DNA from: Sorex araneus
Taxonomy: Eukaryota > Chordata > Mammalia > Eulipotyphla > Soricidae
Direction of reading: 5' to 3'
Length of the DNA: 64,000 bases
NCBI RefSeq assembly: GCF_027595985.1
Contig: NC_073302.1
Coordinates: forward strand, 12,631,811-12,695,810
Shown here in pieces: positions 27,501 to 39,500 of this stretch; position 1 is the stretch's first letter, and the number at the start of each line of letters is the position of its first letter. The position numbers were made by a program, and so were the translations under genes. Under the pieces are notes generated by a model that saw only the letters and a program-made list of their open reading frames with translations, did not search any database and was not told the origin of the DNA.

Positions 27501-30500
27501 TTTGGCTAATGGAATTTTTTTTTTTTAAGCAGGGGTAGAGGTTGGGTCTTACCTGATGGTTCATAGGGCTTACCCTGTCTCTGTGCTTAAGCATCACTCC
27601 TGGTGAAGTATGCGGGACCACAGGGGGTGCCAGGAATTGAACTTTTGTGGGCCTCACTCAAGGAAAAATGCAGTACTATTACTCAGCCTGAGCTAATGAA
27701 TAGCTTGTATCTATACCTGAAACTTAATCTGCAACTAATCAATGAGTTTAATAAAACCATAATAATTTGATCACTATAAGTGTTTATGTCCATATATGTA
27801 CCAATTTCAGAGTAGGTGCCAAATGGAAATTTGTTGGATAACTTTGAGTTGTCCTAGCTCCTCCTTCAGGATGCTTAAGGTCTATTGAGCTACTCCCACA
27901 ACAGTGCCCCTGAGGCACACCCAATTCCATCAGGCACTAATAACCCTATATTGCTTTTCTCTTTCCTTTATGTCATTTACATGGTTAATTTACCAATGTC
28001 CTTTTTGTATAGATACAGGAAGACAGTTATGCTATGCTTTTAACATGGGAGTTAATTGACTCCAAAATAATATTTACCCTGGGCATCCATATTTACTTGA
28101 CTTAAGCCTCAGTTGCCTTTAGCTCCTAGAGATCCAAAAACAGAGGCCCAGTGAAGGAACTGGATGGACCCAAGGCAAGCTGTAAGCTACCCTGGCATCA
28201 AAAGGAGACAGAGCTAAGCTCCATAAGTAAGTTAAGAGTGCGATCATGGACAAATTTTGTCATGACTTAAAAAGAAGTAACTGAACAAGTACCCTGCTGG
28301 GGTTAGCAAAGACTAACCTGGCCTGAGGACTATGGTCTATAATATATAGTGAGATTTCCCTAGGAAGAGCCAACCTTTAAGCCTACTTACTTACTCTTAC
28401 TATGTTCATACAAAATGACTAGAAATATTTTAAGAAGTAGATTTATGAAGGATCTCCAGTTCTGGGCACATCTATTCGATTCCACCATTTTCCCTACACT
28501 AACATGTGCCTCAGAGACCTGGGCCCTACGCAAACATGATGAGAACACTCTTTGGGTATCCCAAAGAGGAATCAAAAGAGCTATGCTAGGAGTATCACGT
28601 CTCACTCAAGTGAGAGAAGGAATCCGGAGTTTGGACCTCAGTCGATAGTCAAGAATCAGACATGCTGTCTCATTTGCCAAGACATCAAAAATCAGATGGG
28701 CTGAACATATAATAAGATTCAGAGATGACCCCTGGACTAGCGCTATTACCAACTGGATTCCACGGGACATCAAAAGACCGAGTGGCCGTGAGATGGTCAG
28801 ATTTCTTTGTCAAAACCATGAATGAACAGTTTGAGGCACCTCCTGTCCCTGGAGCGAGCAGATACCATTGGGCTTCACAAGCATGCGACAGGATCAAATG
28901 GAGACGTTACTACAGGCCATTCGAACAAATAGAAGATCAACAGGAAGACAAGTGATACAAGTGATACAAGATTTACTATGATTGTTTAAATAGATAACTA
29001 GCTGAGGCAAAGATACAGTAATATACCCTAGGTGGAATTCCACCATTGAGTAGATGTCCTACTAATCTGGAGTGTTGAACCCTCAGATCAGACTTTGTCC
29101 TTGAGTAAATCTCCTGAAGGACTGGCTTTACATCTCTTTATTGTTATGATAATGTTCAACCCCACCTTTGTGTATCACCACCTTTCATGATTTCTATATA
29201 ACTATGCTGTGAGGGGTAAGAGGGGGTTAGACGTTGAAGACTAGAGGAGAACAGAGACTTTGGGACTTTGGGACTCGAAGAAGGATTAGATTATGATGAT
29301 GGCTGGAAGTAGAGAACAATGAGACTACAACAGGATGAGGAAGAACAGATAAGAAAGAGAGGACTTTGAGTCTATGGAGAGACTAGGATGAGGGAACCAT
29401 GGTGACTGGGACTCCGACCAAAACTACGACTGTGGGGATTGGAGCAATAGCACAGCGGGTAGGGCATTTGCCTTGCACACGGCCGACCCGGGTTCGATTC
29501 TCAGCATCCCATTTGGTCCTCTGAGCACCGCCAGGAGTGATTCCTGAGTGCAGAGCTAGGAGTAACCCCTGTGCATCGCCAGGTGTGACCCAAAAAGAAA
29601 AACAAACAAACAAACAAAAACTACGACTGTGACAGTGCCATAATGGAAAAGGAGGAGAGAGAACTCAACTGACTGCAGACCACTGGGGCCTAGGGCCTGT
29701 TTCTTTGTTCCTGTCTGTTCCTATCTGTCCACAATTGTCTATCACCTTGTGTTGGCCAGGAAGCGGCTCTTGGCCACTGGCCACTCAAGTCGCATGTGTA
29801 CCCACACACTTTTTCCTTTTGAAACTCACAAATATTAATTCTTTTCCTCTTCATCAACTTCTACCCAGCTTTTAGCCCCATTTGATGTTTATTGATTGCT
29901 GTGTATTTTTAGGTTTCTTCTAAGGGAAAAGTTGTGCACTTCGGAACAGTGAAGAAACTCCCAGACAAATCCTCCCAACTTTTGAAACTTCCTCTGACTC
30001 GTTACATGGTTCCTACAGCCTGTCTCCTGGTCTATTACTTTGTCACAGGAGATCAGACAACAGAATTAGTGTCTGACTCAGTCTGCCTAAAGATTCAAAA
30101 AAAATGTGGCAATCAGCTTCAGGTAAGTCACAAAGACATCTGCCAGCCTGAATTCCTCTTCATTGTTCTAACACTAAGGCTGTTTAACCTGATACTAAAA
30201 TTCTTTCTTTTTCAAATATTTTAGATACATCTGTCTCCAAATAAAGATGTATATTCACCAGGTGAAAGTCTTTCTCTGACTGTTGAAACTCAGTCAGAAT
30301 CATGGGTAGCATTATCGTTAGTGGATGTTGCTACATATAACTCTGAAGAAAGAAGCAAAAGTTTCGTGGAAAGAGTTAAGTAAAATAACTGCTGTGATTA
30401 CTGACACTTGACTTGACTCAGGGCCAAGTGACCGCCAATGTTCTCTCAGACACTGCGGGCTGCCGGTAGAAGAGAGATTAAGGAAACACATAGATGCTCA

Positions 30501-33500
30501 TTGGTATACCTGTAATTTAGAGTTTTAGAGTAATTAGATTTAAGTTAGATTGAAGGATAATTCAGTAAGATTTAAGGATAGGAATACAAATAGCATTTAT
30601 GACATCGTTATTATTTCTAAGTATCTTTGTGAAGACTTACATCTCTAATAGTTTTGGTTTGCTTGATTTGGGGACCATACCTGGCAAGATTCTAGAGTGT
30701 CTCCCAGTGGTTCTTAAGTGACCATGTATTGCAGGGGGGTTAAATGCAGGTTACCTGCATACAAATTGCACACAAATGCAATATCCACAACAATACCTTG
30801 AGAAGAATATCAATAATAAGGATAATTAACATGTGGCTGGTGATAGCTCAAAGGGCTCAAGTGCAGTTTGATATGCACAAGATCTGGCTTTGATTTTCTG
30901 CTACTGCATAGTTCCTGAGCACTGCCAGGAGCAATCCCCAAGCACTGGACTTGGAACAGCCTTTGTTCATTGCTTGGGTGGGTCTACATTCCAAAAATTT
31001 TTAAAAAATATTTTACACTAGTGCAGTTCTTATGTCTTTGATGAAGAAAACTGAATTAGGAATATTTGGTGACTTATGGTCTGAGTTAAATGAGTTAAAT
31101 CCCAGCACTGCTAGAATTAAGAAAACTTTTTTGGTCAAGTAACCCCATATTTTTATCCATATATATTACATATATCCAGTAAGTCTATTCTCCAATTTAT
31201 TTTTGCATAATATTATCATTTTGTGACTATTCCGGTGAAATGCCTAATTTCCACTTTCTCATGGAATAAACTAAAATATAACTACATGCACTTCAGAAAC
31301 AAACCAATCACAACCAATTTCATACTGTCTTCCTATCAGTAATTGATGAAAGCATCTTGTTTACTAGCATATTTGCTGGAAAGAGCAATAATTTTCCTGT
31401 CTCAGATTATTAATACTTTGGATACATCATTGTGTTTTCTTTTTGCGTACAGAATTTTAGTTACAAAATCTTGTGTGAATCATGTTTCTTCCCAGGTATA
31501 TGAGACCTTGTTTCTCTTGCCATTTTAATAAGTCTATTTATAGAGCATCTTCTAAGTTCATGTATAAAATTAGATTCCTTGCTCATTCCAAGGAATGTAG
31601 ATAACTACAAACTGGGTTTCTTGTGGAATGAGTATACTCGGTCCATGGGACAATGATGAAAGAGCAGCAGAAACAGGGCGATGGTGGGGAGACTAGATAG
31701 CTACACACAAAATAGCTACATCCGGGACTTGCCATTTCCCCTCTCCTGCCTCTCCTGCCACAGGCCATTCAGTAATAGTTATCAGCACTATTCAGGAATT
31801 CTCTTGATCAAAATGACTCTCTAAGCATTTTTCTCTATTTTTTCTCCCTCTTGGGAAGTCATAATATATATGATCTTTGTGTAAAAAGTGAGCAATTTCC
31901 AGTGGGTGGGTATTGGGTAGCGGTCATAATTTGCATTTTCTAGTTTTTTCTGTTTGTCAGCCACTTTGGAAATGCTTGGGCGATACTCCTGGTGGACTCA
32001 GGAGTCACTATTAGTAGTGCTGGGGCCCCAAAATGCTGGAGCTGGAAACCAGTCCCCTCACAGAGGAGTTATTCTGGTAGCAATGGCATTGGAATTGTTG
32101 TATTTTTTAGTATCTTTTCGTATTTTCACACCAAGTATTTTATATATTTGAGGCTTTATACCAGAGTAAATATGAGTAGGAATAATTTATAAATTGATGT
32201 GGAACACTATATGCCTGAAAAACTGTATTATGAATAACTGTAAATCACAGTGTTTTAGTAAAACTAAAACTTTTTAAAAACTTTTAAAATCTTTAACTTT
32301 TTAAAATTTACTTTTAAAATAAAAAATGGGAAAAGATTTGGGAAAACTGAAAACTTAGGTTTTAGCATTTAGCAAGCTACTTACAGCTACCATTATTTAC
32401 AGTTCTGCTATTTCCCATAAGAGTCACTAATTGTTGTTTTTTGGGAAATGATTTCTTCTCTGAGCAGATACTTCAGTCTTCACACAAACCCGGCCAGGAG
32501 TGCGGGGCAGGCGGTGGCAGGAATAATACCGAGGTGCTCTGCTCCACGGGACTCACTGTCCTTAGCAACGTGGACACAGGCTGCTCCCAACAAGATGGTA
32601 ACTCATTCCATTTGAAAGTCACCGGAGAATTCTTTATTCGCGGGTGGGCTCCAAAACAATGATTAGGGGGTGCAGAGATAACTCTGCATAATGATGGACG
32701 AAATGGTTCAGTACTATGGCCTGGCAAAGTTGGGTGACAACACAACCACATTCAGGCATGTTAGGGGACCTCCCTGGTTATACATAGTAGTTCTGGGGGA
32801 GGAGTGCGAGATGAGTTGCCAGGGTGGAACTCAGGCTTGTGAGTGTAAGGCGGCGTGTTCTCCTGAGTGCCTCAGCTATCTCCAAGCTCTGAACTGGATA
32901 CAATTTCAAAAGAATATATTGCTTTTGCTGACCCCACATACATTACACCTTAAAAATCTTTCTTATACCAGAGAAGTTCTCCCCTCGTCCCCTGCCAGCG
33001 GTTGGGGGTCAGCTCGGAAACCCCCCACCCTGGCTGGCAGCTCTCAGCCATCTCGTGCACCGTGCCTGACCCCCACCCCCCCGCCGTCTTGCAGTGAACA
33101 CATCAAGCGCAACAAAAAGGCCATTTTAAAGACATCATAGCCCCACATCTTCAATTGAGATCCCTCATAAGCTAAGGTAGTGCGCCTGACAGTAAAGCCC
33201 ATAACAACATGAAGAAACAGAGAAAATCCCCACCACCAGGAGAAATGGGAGAGAGGATCTCAGAAATCCCAACAGGGACTTCCCAGAAATACAATATCCT
33301 CTCAGATAAAGAATTCAGAGAGGAAATCATCAAGATGGTTCACGAACTCTAAGCAACTATGGAACGAACATCCAATAAATTAAGGGAGGATATGGATGCA
33401 GCATTGGAATGGTCCACTAAGATAATCCAGGAAGAAATGAGAGCAGAAATCTCAAAGCTACCAACAGAAGTTACACAATTAAAAGAATCGGTAGATGAAA

Positions 33501-36500
33501 TTAAAAACTCAGTAGGAGCCCTCAATAATAGGATGGCTACAGCCGAAGACAGAATCAGTAAGCTTGAAGATGACTTGCAGAAAGCATATAGGCAACAACA
33601 AATAATGGCAAAAGATCTCAAAATGGCTCTAGAGCGAATTAGAGTCCTAGGGGATGACCACAAATGAAGCAACATAAGAATCATTGGAGTAAAATGGGGT
33701 TTGGAGGAACTTTCCTCAAGATAGTCGAAGCCATCTATCACAAGCCTACGGCAAGCATTATCCTCAACGGGGAAAAACTAAGGGCCTTCCCTCTGAGATC
33801 AGGCACAAGACAAGGATGCCCACTCTCACCACTCCTCTTCAATATAGAACTGGAAGTACTTGCGATAGCTATTAGACAAGAAAAAGAGATTAAGGGCATC
33901 CAGATAGGAAGGGAAGAAATCAAACTCTCACTATTTGCAGACGACATGATACTATATCTAGAGAAGCCTAAAACCTCTACTAAGAAACTCTTAGAAACAA
34001 TAGACTTATACAGTAAAGTTGCAGGCTACAAAATCAATACCCAAAAATCCATGGCCTTCATATATGCAAACAATGAGGCAGAGGAAAGGGACATGAAAAA
34101 AGCAATCCCATTCACAATCGTGCCCCAGAAAATCAGGTACCTCGGAATCAGCTTAACCAAGGAAGTAAAAGACCTTTACAAAGAAAACTACAAAACGCTA
34201 CTCCATGAAATCAAAGAGGACATGAGGAAATGGAAACATATACCCTGCTCGTGGATAGGGAGAATCAATGTTGTCAAAATGGCAATACTCCCTAAAGCAT
34301 TATACAGATTCAATGCGATCCCTATAAATATACCCATGACATTCTTCAAAGAAATGGATCAAGCAATCCTAAAATTCATATGGAATAACAAACGTCCAAG
34401 GATAGCTAAAACAATTCTTGGGAAAAAGATGATGGGAGGCATCACCATCCCCAACCTCAAACTTTACTACAAAGCAGTAACAATTAAAACAGCATGGTAC
34501 TGGAACAAAGGCAGAGCCGTAGACCAATGGAACAGGGTGGAATATCCCTACACACAACCCCAAATGTATGACCATCTAATCTTTGATAAGGGAGCAAGAG
34601 ATGTGAAGTGGAGCAAGGAAAGCCTCATTAACAAATGGTGCTGGCACAACTGGACAACCACATGCAAAAAAATGGGTTTAGACCTTGACCTGACACCATG
34701 CACAAAAGTCAGATCAAAATGGATTAAAGACCTCAACATCAGACCACAAACCATAAGGTACATTGAAGACAAGGTCGGCGAAACCCTCCACGATATTGAA
34801 GATAAAGGTATCTTCAAAGGTGACACGGAACTAAGCAATCTAGTAAAAACAGAGATCAACAAATGGGACTACATTAAACTAAAAAGCTTCTGCACCGCAA
34901 GAGATACAGTGACCAGAATCCAAAGACTATCCACAGAATGGGAAAGGATATTTACACAATACCCATCAGATAAGGGGTTGATATCAATGGTATATAAAGC
35001 ACTGGTTGAACTCTACAAGAAGAAAACATCCAACCCCATCAAAAAATGGGGCGAAGAAATGAACAGAAACTTTACCAAGGAAGAAATACGAATGGCCAAA
35101 AGGCACATGAAAAAGTGCTCTGCATCACTAATCATCAGAGAGATGCAGATCAAAACAACTTTGAGATACCACCTCACACCACAGAGACTAGCACACATCC
35201 AAAAGAACAAAAGCAACCGCTGTTGGAGAGGATGTGGGGAGAAAGGGACCCTTCTTCACTGCTGGTGGGAATGCCGACTGGTTCAGCCCTTCTGGAAAAC
35301 AATTTGGACGACTCTCAAAAAATTAGATATTGAATTCCCATTTGACCCAGCAATACCACTGCTGGGAATATATCCCAGAGAGGCAAAAAAGTACAATCGA
35401 AACAACATCTGCACATGTATGTTCATCGCAGCACTGTTTACAATAGCCAGAATCTGGAAAAAACCCGAATGCCCCAGAACGGATGACTGGTTGAGGAAAC
35501 TTTGGTACATCTATACAATGGAATACTATGCAGCTGTTAGAAAAAAGGAGGTCAAGAATTTTGTAGTTAAGTGGATGGGCATGAAAAGTTTCATGCTGAG
35601 TGAAATGAGTCAGAAAGAGAGACAGACATAGAAAGATTGCACTCATCTATGGTATATAGAATAACAGAGTGGGAGACTAACACCCAAGAACTGTAGAAAT
35701 AAGTACCAGGAGGTTGACTCCATGGCTTCGAGGCTGGCCTCACGTTCCGGGGAAAGGTCAACTCAGAGAAGCGATCACCAACTACATTGTAATCGAAGGC
35801 CATGTGGGGGAAGGGAGTTGCGGGCTGAATGAGGGCTAGAGACTGAGCACAGCGGCCACTCAACACCTTTATTGCAAACCACAACAGCTAATTAGAGAGA
35901 GAAAACAGAAGGGAATGCCTTGCCACAGTGGCAGGGTGGGGTGTGGGGGAGATGGGATTGGGGAGGGTGGGAGGGACACTGGGTTTACGGGTGGTGGAGA
36001 ATGGGCACTGGTGAAGGGATGGGTTCCCAAACTTTGTATGAGGGAAGTATAAGCACATAAGTGTATAAATCTGTAACTGTACCCTCACGGCGATTCTCTA
36101 ATTAAAAATAAATAAATTAAAAAAAAAAAGAATCATTGGAGTGCCAGAACCACAGGAAACCAACCCCATTGAAAAAAACACAGTCAAAGATATCATTTCT
36201 AAGAAATTCCCAGAGCTAGAGAATGCAGGCATCCAGATCCAAGGAGTCCGAAGGGTGCCAGCTAAAAGGGACCCAAATAAAAAATCCCCAAGGCATATCA
36301 TAGTCAGAATGATGGATGCCGTGGATAGAGACACAATACTGCAAGCTGCAAGATCAAAGAAAGAAATCATATACCAAGGAGCACCCCTTAGATTCACAGC
36401 AGACCTATCAGAAGAAATCTTCCAAGCCCGAAGACAATGGTGGGATATAGTGAAAAAACTTAATGAAATGAATGCCTCTCCAAGAATACTTTACCCGGCT

Positions 36501-39500
36501 AAACTATCAGTTAAACTTGAAGGAACCATACACTATTTCACGGACAAGCAACAGCTCAGGCACTTCATAGACTCAAAACCAAACCTAAAAGAAGGACTAA
36601 GGAGCCTTTTGCAAGACAAGAAGAACCCCTACAAGCACAACAAACCCTTACACAAAGATGGCGCAACATCCCATAACAATAATCTCCCTTAATGTCAATA
36701 GTCTAAATTCACTAATTAAGAGACACAGACTGGCAAAATGGATTCAGAGACTCAACCCAACATTCTGCTGCCTGCAAGAAACACATCTGAATAGCCAGAA
36801 CAAACACAGACTCAAAGTCAAAGGATGGAAAACAATCCTGCAAGCAAACAACTCCCTCAAGAAAGCTGGGGTTGCTTTACTAGTATCGGACAACATAGAC
36901 TTCAGGTTGAAAAAAATTAGAAGGGATAGTGAAGGCCAGTTTTTTATTAATCACGGGATATGTACATCAAGAAGAAATTACTCTCCTAAACGTCTATGCA
37001 CCCAATGAGAGACCAGCTAAATTCCTCCAACAGCTGCTAAGAGACCTTAAGAAGGACATCTTGAGCAACACAATAATAGTTGGAGACTTCAACACCACCC
37101 TGTCTCCTCTGGACAGATCAAGAAGATTAAAACTCACCAAGGAAATACTGGCTTTGAAGGAAGAAATAGAAGAGAGAGGGCTAATAGATCTATACAGGGC
37201 TTTATATCCCCCAAAAAAGGAATACACATTCTTTTCCAGTGCACATGGAACATTTTCCAAAATAGACCATGTGCTGGGCCACACAGAATACCTCAACAGA
37301 ATCAACAAGATAGACATTGTACCAGCTATTTTTTCAGACCATGATGCACTGAAGATAAAATTTAATCATGGACAGATGCAGAAAACCAAATCAAACACCT
37401 GGAAATTAAACAGCTCGATGTTGAACAACGAGTGGGTCAGGAAGGAAATCAAGGAGGAAATCAAAAGGTACCTGGAAACAAATGAGAATGAAGACACGAG
37501 CTACCAGAACCTGTGGGATGCAGCTAAAGCCATTTTAAGGGGAAAATTTATAGCATATCTCAGGTAGGAAGAAAGGGCCCGCATAAATAACTTGACTTCA
37601 CAACTCAAGACCATAGAAAAGGACCAACAAAAGGAGCCCAAACCAGTCAGAAGGAAAGAGATAATAAAACTTAGAGCAGAAATTAACGACAAGTGCTCCT
37701 GAAATTTATATGGAACAATAAGCCCCCACGAATAGCTAAAGCAATTCTTGGGAAAAAGAAAATGGGAGGAATCAACCTCCCCAACTTCCAACTCTACTAA
37801 AAAACTGTAGTCATTAAAACAGCTTGGTACTGGAACAAAGGCAGAGCAGCAGACCAATGGAACAGGGTTGAATATTCTGACACATCCCCCCAAATATATG
37901 ACCATCTAATCTTCGATAAGATTAGAATGTGAAGTGGAGCAAGGAAAGCATGTTTAACAAATTGTGCTGGCAAAACTGGACAGCTACATGCAAAAAAATG
38001 GGCTTAGATCTCCACCTATCACCATGTACAAAAGTCAGATCAAAATGGATTAAAGACCTCAACATCAGACCACAAACCATAAGGTACATTGAACACAAGG
38101 TCGGCAAAACCCTCCACAACATTGAAGACACTGGTATCTTCAAAGCTGACATGCCACTGGCCAAGCAGGTCAAAACAGAGATAAATAAATGGGACTATAT
38201 TTCAAACTAAGAAGCTTCTGCACCTCAAGAGAAACAGTGACCAAAGTACAAAGACAATCTACAGAATGGGAAAGGATATTTATGCAGTACCCATCCGATA
38301 AAGGGTTGATATCAAGGATATACAATGCACTGGTTGAACTCCACAAGAAGAAAACTGCCAACCCAATCAAAAAATGGGGTGATGAACAGAAATTTTACCA
38401 AAGAAGAAATCCGAATGGCTCAGAGGCACATGAGAAAATGTTCGACATCACTAATCATCAGGGAGATGCAGATCAAAACAACAATGAGATATCATCTCAC
38501 ACCACAGAGACTGGCCCACATCCTAAAAAACAAAAACAACCGGTGTTGGCGCGGATGTGGGGAGAAAGGGACTCTTCTTCACTGCTGGTGGGAATGCCAA
38601 CTCGTTCAGCCCTTTTGGAAAACAATATGGACAATTCTCAAAAAATTAGAAATTGAGCTTCCATTTGACCCAGCAATACCACTCCTGGGAATATTTCCCG
38701 GAGATGCAAAAAGGTATAGTAGAGATGGCATCTGCATTTCTATGTTCATTGCAGCACTGTTTCCAATAGCCAGAATCTGGAAAAAACCAGAGTGCCCCAA
38801 AACAGATGACTGGTTAAAGAAACTCTGGTACATACACACAATGGAATACCATGTAGCTGTCAGAAAACACGAAGTCATGAAATTTGCATATAAATGGATC
38901 AACATGGAAAGTATCATGTTGAGTGAAATGAGTCAGAAAGAAAGAGACAGACATAGAAAGATTGCACTCATATGTGGAATATAATATAATTGAGAAGTGT
39001 AAGTTTGCAGTGATGCAACTTCTGGCAGATATTTCTCTGGACTTAGTTACTAAAATACTAAAATACAGAAACCCCAAACCATGAAGCCACTAGGTGCGAT
39101 CACTCGACCTCATACCTCCTCATTCTCAGCAATGGAAAACAAATTGTCAAATGCTTTCTTTTCAGCAGGTCTGACTTTAGGGGGGAGACTCTCCAAACTA
39201 TAATAGTGAGTTTTGTTGAAATATTGAATGCAATCAAAGTGAAAGTAAAGTGAAATTTATCAGTTACACAGGCAAGGGGGTGCTAAGGATGGTGGGGGGC
39301 TAGGGGTGTAGGGATGCTAGGGATGTGGGGGGGCTATGGGTGTGGGGGACGGGGTGGAGCTATACTGTGATTCTTGGTGGTTGAATATGTGCACTGGTGA
39401 AGGGATGGGTGTTCGAGCATTGTATAACTGAGACTTAAACCTGAAAGCTTTGTAACTGTATAACTGAGACTTAAACCTGAAAACTTTGTAACTTTCTACA

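Larger units (their letters stand above)
27830..29830. repeat. LTR-like interspersed block, interrupted twice
   Basis: Two non-coding stretches (27830-28440 and 28976-29830) look like one repeat split by the RTE fragment and a SINE. A TATA-like tctatataac lies at 29191-29200. No gag, pol or env frame is present and I cannot see matched LTR ends, so a solo LTR is only a suggestion. Confidence 0.35.

Noticed and set aside
30375..30390. Exon 14 donor at GTTAA|GTAAAA
   Set aside because: It would put exon 15 out of frame; AGA|GTTAAG keeps frame and alignment.
33664..35631. The 655-codon frame as a host gene
   Set aside because: It is L1 ORF2 with RT motif FADD and lies between target-site duplications.
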